Assembly (NCBI GenBank): GCA_006384855.1
Contig: VCJN01002426.1
Span: 124,001-188,000 of the forward strand
Direction: 5' to 3'
Length of the DNA: 64,000 bases
DNA from: Tetraselmis striata
Taxonomy: Eukaryota; Chlorophyta; Chlorodendrophyceae; Chlorodendrales; Chlorodendraceae
Position numbers and translations under genes: made by a program. Shown piece after piece: positions 47,691-59,465 of this stretch (its first letter is position 1; each line of letters opens with the position of its first letter). The notes under the pieces are model-generated. The model had not been told where the DNA came from. It did not search any database and saw nothing but the letters and a program-made list of their open reading frames with translations.

Positions 47691-48935
47691 TTATCGGGCC
47701 GCTTTTCGGCGGCTTGTTGGGTTGATCTTTTTATACTGCTGTTACCGGTACATGTAGCGTCGCTGGGCGGTGGATTTGTTAATGGCCGTTTTGTGATACC
47801 ATGTACACACCAGCCGGGTACTTCTTTCTGCCTAGCCTGTGCTTGGCTACGGTGGTTGGGAACCATATCATTCTGCCCTCAACAGAGCACAACCCCCTCA
47901 CTGGTGACCTATACGGCGACGCGCTCATGAAGCTCCCGGCGCCTGGAGACGCTCACTGGCGTGTACATCACGACGCTATCGCAGACGCCTTCCGCGATCG
48001 TTGTGTTCACGACCTAGGTGTCGTTGTACGGCGGGAGGTGGATGACTTGTTCCAACAGGCAGTGCCTCTCGGCAACACCGTACCTAGGGATGAACTCAAG
48101 GAAATGGTGCCGGACGCAGACCTCTCCCTTCCGGCGTTCAACGTCGTGACCCGGAGCTATGATCCCCGGAGCTTGTAGTCCATGCTGATGGAGTTCAAGA
48201 CTATGCGGTACGGGGTAAAGTACACTGCGGTGCCCCGGGCCACGGCTGTGGATCGGTTTGAACGCTCCCTCTTGGGCGACATACAACGGGGGTTGGCAGC
48301 GCGGGATGCGGCGTGGCACAACAAGGAGCCCGGACAAAAGGGCCCTCTTCGAGACATCCTGGATATGTCGGAGTACACGGGCATGGTCTTCGGCACAGTC
48401 GGTGAAGTCAGCAAGGGGGCGCGCCGCACAATGCGCGGTGTCGCATGCTTGTCTGCGGATCGGGGACGGTGCCCTTTCATCGCGGGGCACTCGGTGCACC
48501 ACCCGGGCTCACTAGGAGGCCTTGCTCGCAAGAGATTTCCTCGGGGTCCTGAGCTTGGTGGCCGCTCGAGAGCGCGCTCGTTGCCTCATCAGACGGCGCA
48601 GATTCGTCCGCCTTCCCGTTGACGCTGCACAGCACGTCCGAGGATCACCCACACACACACGTGCACGCGTGGCCCGGACTCTGAACCGTGTGCGCATCAC
48701 TCATCCATCCCGCCTCATGCGGGATGCGGGCCGCTTTTAGGCGGCTTGCTGTGTTGAATTTATAGTACTACTTTTTGTAGTAGGTGGATTTGTTACTGCC
48801 CTTTCATGGTTGCTGTTAGTTCTGTTGTAGTGCGTTTTTGTGAAAGCCCTGATGTAATTTAACATTTGTTACTGCCCTTTTTTGTAATACACACCAGTAC
48901 AGTACTTGTAAATGGCCTTTTTGTAATTCACACCA
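47690..48935 (+). mobile_element. Reverse-transcriptase retroelement fossil B, 3' part
   Basis: Plus-strand copy of the terminal domain also found on the - strand at 43.4-44.5 kb (shared HNPLTGDLYGDALMK and ERSLLGDIQRG stretches). It keeps the same 3' tail, in which ATTTGTTACTGCCC-type units repeat several times (48780-48930; complement at 43330-43440). The two copies form an inverted pair about 3.4 kb apart. Only the 3' third is present, and it is broken. Confidence 0.65.
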
Positions 48936-49289
48936 GTACTTGTCCCCATCGTCGCCGCACGCATCAGCAGGCTGCCATCATCGGGCGCCGCCCTTGCTGG
49001 TAGCGCCTAATCCTTATGTCGCGGCATATCCGTGACCCCAACAGCACTTCATCATCTGGCCGACGCGCGCTGACCTCATCCCCAAGATTGCTCGTCAGCC
49101 CCCAACAGCCGTACCCCCAACCCCTTTCAGACCCCCAGGGTGCTCCAAGCTACTCAGTATCACCGTTTGACGCCCCCTATTTGGCGTCTCGCTTGAGCTG
49201 CCACCGCCGTCATACGGCGGTTGTCACACGAGCTGCCGCTCGCCGTAACCTCAAGCACGAGCCCCACGGCAGCAGCCCAGCGAGTAACT

Positions 49290-50110
49290 ATGGCGTTCAT
49301 GCGGGCGTGCGTCTCCGCTGCTGGCCGCACTGCGCTGCGGCCGCAGCACATCACAACTACTCGCTCCACCGGCCGGCTGCTAGTCTCCGCGCCGCCTGCA
49401 GGCTCGTGGCGCCGGGACCAGGCGCGCACCAAGACCAACTTGGCCAAGAAGGAACTGATAAAGGAGGTGGGGCACCTGTGCCTCAAGGGGCTGTTTGGTT
49501 TAACGGTGCATTTGCCATTTATGTGACAATATAATTGCTGTCATGTCGTCATACATTCATGAATCATCTGTTCAAGTTGTTGTTTTGCCTGTATATTTGA
49601 TACAAGTCACTATCATCGTCCGGCGTAATGGCGCATGCCGGTGCTGTTAACTATGAGTGGTCGCAAAGCGGACCGGTACCTGTACCTGAAGCCTGTAAAT
49701 TGGTTTATGCCAGCAGTCTGTATTATGTAGCGCCGCCATGCGCGCCGCCTCGCAGGGTCGCTACTCCTCACGTCGATTCTCGGAGCGAGCCTTGGCTACC
49801 ACGTGAAGCTTCCCACCCTGCTGTCCCTCGGTTTCCGTAGATTCAGGTGAAGAGCGGCGTGGACGCCAAGACCGTGGAGCTGGTTCTCAACGCTACTCTG
49901 AAGACGGTGATGGCCGCTGTTGCCGCTGGCGATAAGGTGGCGCTGCCGGGCTTCGGCACCTTCGACTCGAAGACGCGCGCGGCGCGCACGGGGCGGAACC
50001 CGGCCACGGGTGCTTCGCTTGAGATCCCAGAGAAGGTCGTTCCTAGCTTCACGTTCGGTAAGACTTTCAAGGACACCGTGCTGAAGGAGGGCAAGCCGAC
50101 TGAGCCTTGA
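49290..50110 (+). CDS. HU-like DNA-binding protein, probably plastid
   Basis: Bacterial-type histone-like protein that bends and compacts DNA as a dimer; in Chlamydomonas such a protein sits in the chloroplast nucleoid. Exons 49290-49466 and 49847-50110 join in phase 0 to 146 residues. Residues 1-45 form an Arg/Ser/Thr/Ala-rich, acid-poor transit peptide. The HU fold starts at about residue 49 (NLAKKELIKEV). It includes GDKVALPGFGTF (87-98) and the DNA-binding arm RAARTGRNPATG (103-114), then EIPEKVVPSF and GKTFKDTV. Length after the transit peptide matches bacterial HU (about 95). The intron sits inside the first helix. A TGTAA signal follows at 50223, and the gene converges on the DnaJ gene. 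Confidence 0.93.
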
Positions 50111-50222
50111 GAGGTGCGTTCAGTCGTGCAAGCAGCATCGCCAGCGAGTGAAGCGACGTCCGAGTTGCGCACCGGGCTGAGGGGGCGTGGGCTTCCTTCC
50201 AGGTTTTCCGCCCTGCGGTATT

Positions 50223-50227
50223 TGTAA
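50223..50227 (+). terminator. Polyadenylation signal TGTAA, HU-like gene
   Basis: TGTAA 113 bases past the stop at 50110. Confidence 0.6.
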
Positions 50228-50607
50228 ACCCCCTACTGCCTCGGAGCATCTATTATGATGGCGTGGGAGCTTTGCACCAGGTACCGTCGTATGCATGCGC
50301 GCCGCGATTACCGCATCAACCACCAGCCTAGCCAACCCCCCCCCCCCCCCCCCCCCCCCTCAATCGAAAAAAAAAAAACACCCCCATCCCTCCACCAAAG
50401 CGCAGGATACAGAGCCTCATGCGTCCAGAGCCCGGTACTAGCAATGTGTAGACACGCCCTCCTTGCTCTGATTGCAGGAAGAATATACACCCCCAATAGA
50501 CAAGGGAGGGCTTCCAGCACCATCTCCCTGCCCGACAGCAGCCTTGGACAGCCACCCGAGCACCGCCCGCCCCCCAGTGCTCATCATGCTCAGCGACCTG
50601 CAGTTGC

Positions 50608-50612
50608 TTACA
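50608..50612 (-). terminator. Polyadenylation signal TGTAA, DnaJ gene
   Basis: TTACA on the + strand, 32 bases past the DnaJ stop. Confidence 0.5.
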
Positions 50613-50643
50613 CAGCAGACGCCCTCCGCACCACCCTGCCCCA

Positions 50644-53600
50644 CTACGCGGCGCGCTTCTTTGTGCTCTCCTCCTCCGCAAACTCCAGCAGCAGCTCGCG
50701 CTGCCGAGCGGTCAGCTGCCGCGGCGTCACCACCCTGCCGCAGGGCACCCGCGCGCGCCTCAGTGGCTCCGCCGAGAGCGACCAGGGACACCCTGCCGAC
50801 AACCCGCGCATCAGTGACCGAGGCCGCACCTGATGATGACAATCTGGTCGCCTCGCCCGCCAAACGTGTTCTGCAGCCGCGGAATGCCCTTCCCCCGCAG
50901 CATCATGTTGTCGCCGCTCTGCGCCGCGGGCCGCAGCACCATCTCCACGTCGCCTGCACAGCGCCCAAACCGCCAAGGAAGACCACCGCAACTCAGGGAG
51001 CGGACAACGACCAGCAGAGCGGCGATCACGGGTGGTCCATGCAGACTCTGGCTGGGCTGCTGGTACCGCCGACATGGTGGTGAGTAGGCACCCAAACAGG
51101 GGAGGCGCACCGTCGATGGTGGGCACTCGCAGGCGGGTGCCCAACGCCGCATCCACCATGTCCACCTCCACCTCCACCAGCACGTCCGAGCCGCGCCGCT
51201 TGAACACCGGGTGCTCCGCCACCTCGATCGACACGTACAGGTTCCCTGGCGGCGCTCCCGACTGCGCACGCAAGAGGGGATCGGCAGGGGAGGGGCGCAC
51301 ATTAGCGGCTGATCGCCTCCCTGCATGAGACAGTGTAGATGGAGGCGTGTGGCGGCAGGGGGGGCGGAGCCTTCTCCTCGGTATTGTGTTCCATACAAGC
51401 GCGTTGGGACACTGGGTCATATATCTCGAGCTTCTGGTTTCAGCAGCCTGTGCTATTTCGAGTCTCTCCCCATGCTGTATATCACATGTAGTCATAGAAC
51501 AAAGCATGGTATTTCGCAACACCGATGAGACTACGGTTTCATAGAGGCACTGGTGCGCATCATCGCCAGGCCGCTTAACGAGCTCGAGTATGGGAGAAGG
51601 CAGCAGGGCGCGGCGCGTCATAAGCACTGTCATGCGATTATCATCATGGGTGAACGGCGACGGGTCAGCGATCCGCGTACTTGTATGGGACCAGCAGATG
51701 TATGCGGAGACGAGCTCTACCCGCCATGCCACCCACCATACCCAGCGCCAATTCTTCGACAAAATCACAAATGGCCTCCCCAGTTACATATAAAGTGCCT
51801 CCCCACATCGCTGAGGACGGCAAGCGTATCTCCCTTCTCTTAGTTGTCGTTGTCTACAATCAGGATGTAATGCAATTGGCGCAATTGTCCCCCTTCCCCA
51901 CCCCCTCCCCACCCCCCCCCCCCCAAAAAAAAAAAAGAAAAAGAAAACACAACATCAACTCCCTCCCTCTGGCAGCAAGCACAGGCACACGGAACTTGAT
52001 CTGGGGTGCAGTAATGCGATCGCAACAACTGCGAGAGGGAGGAAGAGAGAGAGAGAGAGAGGAGGGGGGGGGGGGGGGGGTAGCCGGCATGGAGCTGCAG
52101 AGGCATCATCTGCGACAGATAGCTGCACAATCATACAAAAACAGACAAAGGTACCGCTATAATTTCCGATGTCTAATTCATATAGCCCTTTGTTTTACTG
52201 TAGCGTCTAATCAACCGATATACCGGTGGCGGCACTTCAGAAATCGGTGCCATCACCGCCAAAAATGCCGACAAGAATGCACATCAAATGATCAAGAAAA
52301 TCGTATCATGGCTAGGCATACATATCCCCGTGCAGCCGACGAGCACTGCAAACGTGTGTCCATGGTGCACAGCACAGGGCGCAGCCAATCATGTGGTGCA
52401 TATACTACTAAAGCTGCAGTCGTATGATTTGGGGCTGCCAGTCCTGTCACCAAAGCCCACCGGATCGACCCCACCGAAATGGACATGTCGTGGTTGCAAT
52501 CTTTAGGAGCCGAGGCCAACAGCGGTGAGGTGCTAGGGGTGGCTGCTGCCCATGTGCCCCACATCGGAGCGCTGTGCCGCTATTGCCCCGTAGTGCACCA
52601 GCTGCACATCAACAACCGCACTCGAGCACACTCTGCTTACCACCTACCCGGAGGGGGAAGAAGAAAGGGGGGGCTCACCTGCTGCGCTCTTGCGCCCTGG
52701 CCCTGCACCTGGATAGAGTTGCCCGAGTCCACGCCTGCAGGAATCCCGGGGAGGCGGGGAAGGGGGGGGGGGGGTCATCATGCCAACACAGTCCGGGTCC
52801 TTGGAAGAAAGAGGCGGCTCGGGGGCGGAAGGCAAATGGGGGGCAGGGAGATGGGCGCCTGTGGGCTATCGGCGCACCTGCAGGGATGTCGATCGGCACG
52901 GATTTTGTCTGCCCGTCGCTGGTGCGGATCTTGACTGTCCGTTGCGTCCCCTTGGCCGCTTCCTGCGCGCAGGCAGGTGGGGCTGTGCTCAGGGCGGGCC
53001 GCGGACGGCAGGGCAGCTGGGGCTGGGAGGGCGGGGGGAGCACGGAGGGCAGGCGCACCATGAAGGTGAGGCTGATCGAGGCGCGCAGGTCGCGGCCGCG
53101 CCGCGGGCCGCGCTGGAAGCCGCGCCCGCCGAAAAAGTCCTCGAAGATCTGCTCGATGTCCTCCGCGTTCATGGGGCCGCCGCCCATGCCGCCAAAGGGG
53201 CCGCCAAAGCCACCAAAGCCGCCGCCTTCAAATCCGCCGCCGCCCTCGTTCATGCGCTCCATGTTCTCCGGCCCCACCTGCCCCGTGCAGCCATGCGCTC
53301 TCAGCCTGCCGCACCCCGCTGCTGCATGGCCACGCAGCTCCGTGATGAAGGACGGAAAGGAGGAGGGAAAGAGAGGGGGTAGGTGCCTGGTCGTAGACGC
53401 GGCGCTTCTCCGGGTCGCGCAGCGTCTCGTACGCCTTCTGCGCCTCCTGGAAACGCGCCTCTGCCTGCGGGTCGCCCTTGTTGGTGTCCGGGTGGTACTT
53501 CTTCGCCAGCCTAGTGAGCGGCGCATGCGCAGTGAGAGGACGTTCGCAGCGGAGAAACGCAGCTTGCGTGCCAACCAGCCAGGGGCGTAGCTGGCGTGCA

Positions 53601-54637
53601 CAGTACGTATGCCATGGCATATGCAGCATGGCAGGAGATTGCATGGCGCGGCAGGCACGTGGCCGCTGTGGCCGCGCCACTTACTGGTAGTACGCCTTCT
53701 TGATCTCGCTCTCGCTGGCGCCGCGCGACACGCCCAGGATGTCATAGTAGTCCTTTGCCAGCGCCGCTGCAGTGCATTTCGCACGGCCACATCAGCGCCC
53801 AGGAGAATGAGACGACCCTCATTGAGGCGGGGGCGGGGGGGGTCACGGGAGGTTGCGGGGCGAACCTCGTGACGCGTGAAACTGGCGCCGCTGCTCCCCT
53901 GGCACTGACGTGCTGTGCTTGCGATATAGGCTACCCGACGGCGGGCACATGCCTATAAACACGCAAGCGGGGCGGAGGGTGAGGGAGGCGGGGGAGGCGG
54001 CTCAGCTCATGGCCTGTCCACACCTTTTCTCTCGCCACCGTGCCCAGCACTACAGGCGAAACGGCACGGTCCATCCCCACTACTGGCCAGCCCGACAACG
54101 CCCCGGTTGCACCGCCAACGTGCAGGCCTCCCGCGCTCCGTTCAGATATAAGCAGGCGGCGCCAGAGCGTGCTCGCAGCTGCCCCCCGCGCCTTCCCCAA
54201 GGCTCCCACAAGCTGAGTAAGGCACACCCTCAGAATTGCGCATTCCCACCCGCGCACTTCACACCAGCGCGGAAGCACACGTCGCGCGTGAAAGGTCCCT
54301 TTGCCGTTCGGGCCGGCGAGTGTAGCTTGCGCGTCCCCTGGAAACGGGGGCGCGTATCTCTGGGCTGGAGAGGTGTCGTGCGGGGTGGGCTTGGTGGGTG
54401 TGCGACGAGGCAGGTACGGGAATTGCGCTGCTCACCGGAAGTCACCGGCCCGCCACCGCAGCCGCCTCCAGTGGCAGCCGCCGCCTGCTGCCACGCCTGC
54501 ATTCCAGCCGCCGCCAGTGCGCTAGTGGAAAGGTGCTGCATGTCGGAGAAGCTCGCTGGAGGGGCGGCGCGCGAGAGGCAGCGCGCGAGCAGGGCGCCGC
54601 CGCGGCGGCCGAATGCTGCGCCGACGAGGGCGGCCAT
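50644..54637 (-). CDS. Organelle-type DnaJ (HSP40) without zinc finger
   Basis: Co-chaperone that stimulates the ATPase of an organellar HSP70. Exons, all phase-consistent: 54436-54637, 53685-53766, 53387-53510, 53059-53277, 52878-52962, 52679-52734, 51111-51261, 50830-50953, 50644-50758; 385 residues. Residues 1-60 are Arg/Ala/Ser-rich, fitting a mitochondrial or plastid presequence. The J domain runs from [13 protein letters not shown] (73) with HPD at 101-103. A Gly/Phe region follows ([15 protein letters not shown], about 147-161), then the C-terminal substrate domains ([39 protein letters not shown]). The CxxCxGxG zinc fingers that usually sit after FMEA are absent, so it is CbpA/type II-like. 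The intron 53278-53386 has a GC donor. The intron 51262-52678 (1.4 kb) has simple repeats only. Confidence 0.92.
52045..52080. repeat. (GA)n and poly(G) tract in DnaJ intron
   Basis: A GAGAGA run merges into a G run. A poly(C)-poly(A) tract lies 130 bases to the left (51910-51935). Confidence 0.85.
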
Positions 54638-55357
54638 CTCGGCGGTCCCGACGTGCTTGTGACCACGGCGGGGGCGGAGCAGTCGGTCGGGCGGACGCAG
54701 TCAACTTGGCCCACTGCCACGCAGGAACGGCCTCCCAAGCGAGAGATGCCTGCTGGGCTCGAGCACGAGGGGATGTGGGGGTCGGGATCGCGCTGGGATC
54801 ACGCCCGCTCTCGCTGCAGCCCCCTTCAAACGTCTGGGCGGTGGTTCCCCTGGCCTGATCGGCTTGGTTCTCTGGCCCGCCGCCACGCCAAAACAACTGC
54901 CGCGCCTTTTTCGTCGCCCGCGCGCGCCTGCTGCATGTGCCGGCCGCAGACGGCGGGGCCGGAGCGGGCGCGAGTACAAGATACTGTACGAACTACCAAT
55001 ACAGTATCTTGTAATTTATTTAAAACTACCTGTACCAATACAGACGACGATGATTCTGGAAACTACGAGTATACAACACACGCCCTACGAGTATACCGGT
55101 ATATATTCGACGCCGACGACGACGACAATTGCTACTCAGCAGTATACACAGCAGTTTACGTACCAGCGGTACAGGCCGTACCCGTACAGAGTAGCGAACA
55201 TACACCTACTACGCAGATGCACATCACCGCTAAAATGAACCTATGCAAATATCACATACCATGTAAATTGATCATCAGATGCACTGCCCCCAGACGTTTA
55301 TAAAGCGCCCCCACTGCCGACTTCAACCAACGATCCATGAGAGGATTAGACTTATAA
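54638..55357. other. Upstream region of the DnaJ gene
   Basis: GC-rich for about 350 bases (probable promoter and 5' UTR), then an AT-rich stretch with many GTAC/GTATACC pieces up to the recombinase fossil. No gene recognised. Confidence 0.45.
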
Positions 55358-55860
55358 TTAGTCTTGTATATACCGTGCAACATGTACTAGTGAGGCAAGC
55401 ACCACTGTACATGTAAACTCGTCGATGTAGTCCAGAACGACGTCAGAGTTAGTGGCCCAACCGCCTTGGTAGCGAATGTGGGACAACGGCACACCGATGG
55501 CGTTCGTTGCAGAGGCTGCGCCTTTGCGAAGACTGTGCGAGGTCCAGGAGGTGCCAGCAGGGGGGGCAGCGTTGACCAGACGGATGGCTGTGGACAGCCA
55601 GTCTGACATTGTAGCCGCAGTCCAAGGTTTTGACTGCTCATCCGAACTGACAGCCCAGAAGTTTGACACAGCCAAGCCAACAGTAACCAGGGGGACTGAT
55701 TGGACGTGGTCGAGGAAGTGGTGCAGGAGACGGGCCACTCGGGGGTGCTCTGACACTGGAAGGAGAAGTACGCGTAGGTCGTCGGGTCCCCGCCGACCAG
55801 CGCGACCCTTCTCTCGGCACACTTGCAGGGTGATGTTGTAGTCGTTGAATCACCTGGGAA
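55358..55860 (-). mobile_element. Tyrosine-recombinase retroelement fossil (DIRS-like), second copy
   Basis: Minus-strand catalytic part of a tyrosine recombinase, with the box HSLRKGAAS, then GVPLSHIRYQGGW and a terminal Tyr region. It is related to the fossil at 32400-33690, and the matching pieces are collinear. Only the C-terminal half of the recombinase is present. Inactive remnant of a DIRS-type element (a Crypton is the alternative), better preserved than the other copy. Confidence 0.7.
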
Positions 55861-57064
55861 TAAGTTGGGCACTGCCATGTGGAATGCAGTATAGGGCATA
55901 TGCACATGGGCATCGGGCACAACAGTACAACATGCTATCATGGCATGTAATAATTACAATCGTAGATGAGGGAACAACAAAGGGGAGTGTCGCGCAACTG
56001 GGGTTGTGCCTGGTCATATCTATTGCGGCATGGGTGAGGCAGAATTTGCTGGAAATGTGTGCACAATATGTGCGCAATGCACTGCCAGTGGTCTAATATT
56101 GCCTCGGGGGCAAAATCGCATCATTACGGATGTTTTTGAGTGATGATTTAAAGGCAATGCGGAGCAATCGCAAACGGCCTGTCGAAACCCTGCCTATTGA
56201 CTTGTTCAATAAGGTCCCTGCTTATTGTGGTTGATGCTTGCTATTATTATGTTTGCTATTGTTTGCTGTTGTTCTAGTCCTAGGTTATAGTCCTAGTTAT
56301 AATTATAGTATAATGAATTTCAGACAGAACATGCCAGGCCATGTCATCGATGTCATGACATAACCATCAGGCAACCCTGCTGAGTATTGCCGCATGCGCC
56401 GACTGTATCCACTACCGGATCAACACTGGGGCAGAGAAGCGCAAGCAGGTCAGCAACCGAGTATGGAACCTCGGACCAGCACCCAACTCTGACATGCATG
56501 CCGGATTCCGCAGGTGGTGGGATCACTGTTCTCAAAAAGGTTATCAAGGGTGATCTGTGGTCACATTCTATTGTCATCGCCTAGATTTGATAATTGCATT
56601 CATTGTTTGGGGTCTGGCGCTTTCCGTGACACGTATACGCGCGCTCTGTGACCGTCATGCATATGGAAAATGCACGCTGCATCATCCAGCTACAGCCGCA
56701 GCTACAGGGGCATGATTACGACTTCCGACATGTGCGCCCTGCAGCCACATTTACGACTTTACGACTTTACGACTTTACGACATACAGCCACATTTACGAC
56801 TTACGACTTACGACTTTACGACTTTACGGCTTACGACAGACTTACGACTTCCGACTTCTGCATCATTCAGCCCGACATGTGCGCCCTGCAGCCACATTTT
56901 GCCGACTCCTTGGCCATGCTGACATGTTGTCGCATGAAGTATAACAGCTGTCGCAGAAATTCTACCTTTGCTAGTACCTGCTGGAGCACAGCCCAAAAGA
57001 AACAGCATTAGCATGTCGCCACATGCTACTGCCAGTTGCGACGCTGGCCGAGTGCCATGAACAA
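55861..57064. other. Intergenic region
   Basis: Between the recombinase fossil and the 3' end of the fatty acid hydroxylase-like gene. Apart from the TTTACGAC repeats and one short duplication, nothing is recognised. Confidence 0.5.
56726..56899. repeat. TTTACGAC minisatellite flanked by a direct repeat
   Basis: Degenerate TTTACGAC/TTACGAC units at 56751-56855. The flanking piece CGACATGTGCGCCCTGCAGC (and on to CACATTT) occurs on both sides, at 56726 and 56873. Confidence 0.85.
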
Positions 57065-57069
57065 TTACA
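57065..57069 (-). terminator. Polyadenylation signal TGTAA, hydroxylase-like gene
   Basis: TTACA on the + strand, 229 bases past the stop of the - strand gene. Confidence 0.45.
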
Positions 57070-57297
57070 GCTCGCCGACATTTGGGGCTCCTAAACCACC
57101 GCGCTTGTATATCTACTTTGACTACAGCCTCGTCTCTGTCAGCTGCGGTGAATACTGAATCCTCTGATGTGCCATCAGCTACCCAAGCTACACCAAGCCA
57201 CTGCAGTGTCTACAAATGGCACGCCTGCCCTGGGCCTCAACCAGCAATGGCAGCATTGAGTGGGGCAGTCTGTGCTTAGCAGTACTTAACCCCCACC

Positions 57298-58486
57298 TCA
57301 TTGACCCTTAGTTTTGTGGGGAGTATTCTCGGCGTGCGTCGCGGCATTGGAGGGCTCAGCAGGATTGCATATCGTGTTGCAGCCAAGGATGGCGTCCCAA
57401 ATGAGATCCGACGGCATCGTCAGGCCGAAGTTCTTTCCGGGCTGGAGGTGATGCACGCGATGGTAGGCGCCAAAGTTCATCGATGGCGGCAGTGGCACAA
57501 TGAGATTGGCGCAGCGCACGTCATGCGCGTGCGAAAAGAGGGTGTTGTACAACAGCAGCCACTCGATGAAGTTGGAGAAGGCGGCGCTCTGCAGCCCTAA
57601 CAGAGTGGCGAGCTGAATGTACAGGAAGCCTCCGATGGTGGTTGTGGCCGGCATGAGAAAGTCATCCAGGAGGGTCCCATGGTACAGCACCAGCGAGGTC
57701 AGCTTGTTGGTGTACTCATGGTGCATTTTGTGGTTGCTGCTGTACTGCACGCGGTGCGAAAGGCGGTGCATGGGGCTGAACATGAGGTCTGTAAGGATCC
57801 CGATGAATGGCACGGCGAGCGTGAAGCGCAACACCTCTTTGCCAATCGTGAGCGGTGAGAGGTCGTCCACGATGTGCGTCATGTCTTGGCCAATGTAGCG
57901 CTGGGTGAGAAATAGCCGCACGATGACTGAAAAGCACCATAGCGCTGCGCCTGCCAGCGTGCGCATGGACACCTGCCGAGTCACCACAAGCACAGGTCGC
58001 CTCAGCAAAGAGGCCAGCGAGCCTACCAGTGAGTCTGGGATACAGGGCAAGCGTGTGGCGCCGCCATGCGTGGCATCCGCAGTTTATTTATCGACTTTCA
58101 CCCTGAGTTTCAAGTGTGTGGGCATCCTAGCTCACTAACACATCCGAATCGGGTGGAAAAAGAAGGGAGGCATGTCCATTTCCGCGACCCACCGTTTTCG
58201 TATCGGAGAAGTAAAAGTCGAGCAGGCCGCACGGATACGCCAAGGCGTAATTGCGCATGGCAATCATGTACTCCGTGACATCGTACGCGTAGTCAAGCCA
58301 GCAGCCGAAAGCCATGCTGCTCACGATGAATGCCCAGTAAGCAGCGCGCTTGACAGGCCAGGACCAGCTGCACGGCGACCCCGAGCCGGTCTTGTACCGG
58401 TTGAGAATTGCCAAGGAGGCGGCGTCAAAGGCAAGCGCGGTTGCCAGCACGGCCATGTGAACGGGGTCACTCCGCGCCGCCAACAT
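57298..58486 (-). CDS. Sterol desaturase / fatty acid hydroxylase family protein
   Basis: Di-iron membrane oxygenase of the ER-type family that acts on sterols, fatty acids or related lipids. Exons 58193-58486 and 57298-57972 give 322 residues. The first ATG in the open frame is at 58486. The three His clusters are HRLSH (167-171), HKMHH (179-183) and HRVHH (269-273), with an additional HAH at 246-248, in the order and spacing of the family. Membrane segments lie around residues 11-25, 47-66, 106-121, 147-160 and 205-235. The N-terminus is short and has no cytochrome b5 domain. The substrate cannot be told from the sequence. The gene diverges from the unknown gene at 59466 over about 1 kb. 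Confidence 0.88.
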
Positions 58487-59465
58487 ACTGCCGGACGAAG
58501 CCCTCCCGCCGGACAGCCGACGTAGCGTTGTCGCGACGAACAGGTGGTTGCAGGGCGTTTTGGTTGCAGAGTGCAGAGCGCGGGGCTGGCCGGCTACGGA
58601 GGACGCGAGTGCAAATGCCGGTCGGCCACGTTGCGCGCGGTGATGAATTGCCCGAATTCGGGGGGCGGGTTGTTCAGGGCTACACGTATCTGCACTGCAC
58701 ACTGCCTTTTAATTATTAGCGACTATCTGCTGTGCTGTAGGGATTCCATGGTCGCTATGATATAATTTATATTTGGTACTATCTGGTCAGCATATGGGGG
58801 CATAATCCATACATATTAGGGTATATATTAGGGCTTGGTCTAGGGCTAGGGCGCGGCCGGGCGGCGACCGTTGCTGGTCCCAGTACCTGTACGCTCAACG
58901 GCGAGCGAGCCTGCTCGCGTCGCGGCTGGCTGGGCGGCCACCCACTGCCGTCGCTCCCGCTTGCAGAAAGCAGCAGGAGACGCGCACTCGCGCCTGATGG
59001 CCGGTATTACGGGCGTGGGTTCGAGCCTGCTAGATTCGGAAAGACTTGTCCCTGGCCGCCATTCCTCTCCGTACTGCATTATCGCTACAGGTAGGGCAAG
59101 ACGCGCGCCACGCCCTGCGCTTGTTATATTTGTTGTCACGCCGACCCTGCGCGGACTTGAATTTATTCGGCGGGCCGCTACTTGGGCTGGTGTCGACCAC
59201 CGCTCTTTCATCCAGGTTGCCGATAGCAGCGGCAACGCAGCGAAACCAGCAGCGCAGGCACGGCAACTGGTAAGGTGTCAACCAAACCTGATATTCAAAG
59301 CGCACTTTTCCAAGGGCGGCATGTCCCTGAAAGGCGGACTGCGGTATGTGAGGTGGAAGCCAACGGGGCATCGTATGTGGACTGCTTGCTGACGAGCTGA
59401 GATGCCGTTTGCACCGAGCCGCTGAGAAGCGCGCCCGCCGTGGCCGCAGGATCCAACCCGCTGCG
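58487..59465. other. Divergent promoter region
   Basis: Shared upstream region of the hydroxylase-like gene (-) and the unknown gene (+). It includes several TTAGGG/CTAGGG pieces (58817-58850) resembling plant telo-box elements. Long open frames in the GC-rich right half show no family resemblance and lack a convincing start. Confidence 0.4.

Noticed and set aside
58817-58850. TTAGGG/CTAGGG cluster as an interstitial telomere
   Set aside because: Only a few irregular units, and chlorophycean telomeres are TTTTAGGG. More likely promoter motifs or chance.
58871-59392. 173-codon + strand open frame upstream of the unknown gene
   Set aside because: No ATG near its start, no recognisable motif, GC-rich region where long open frames are common.
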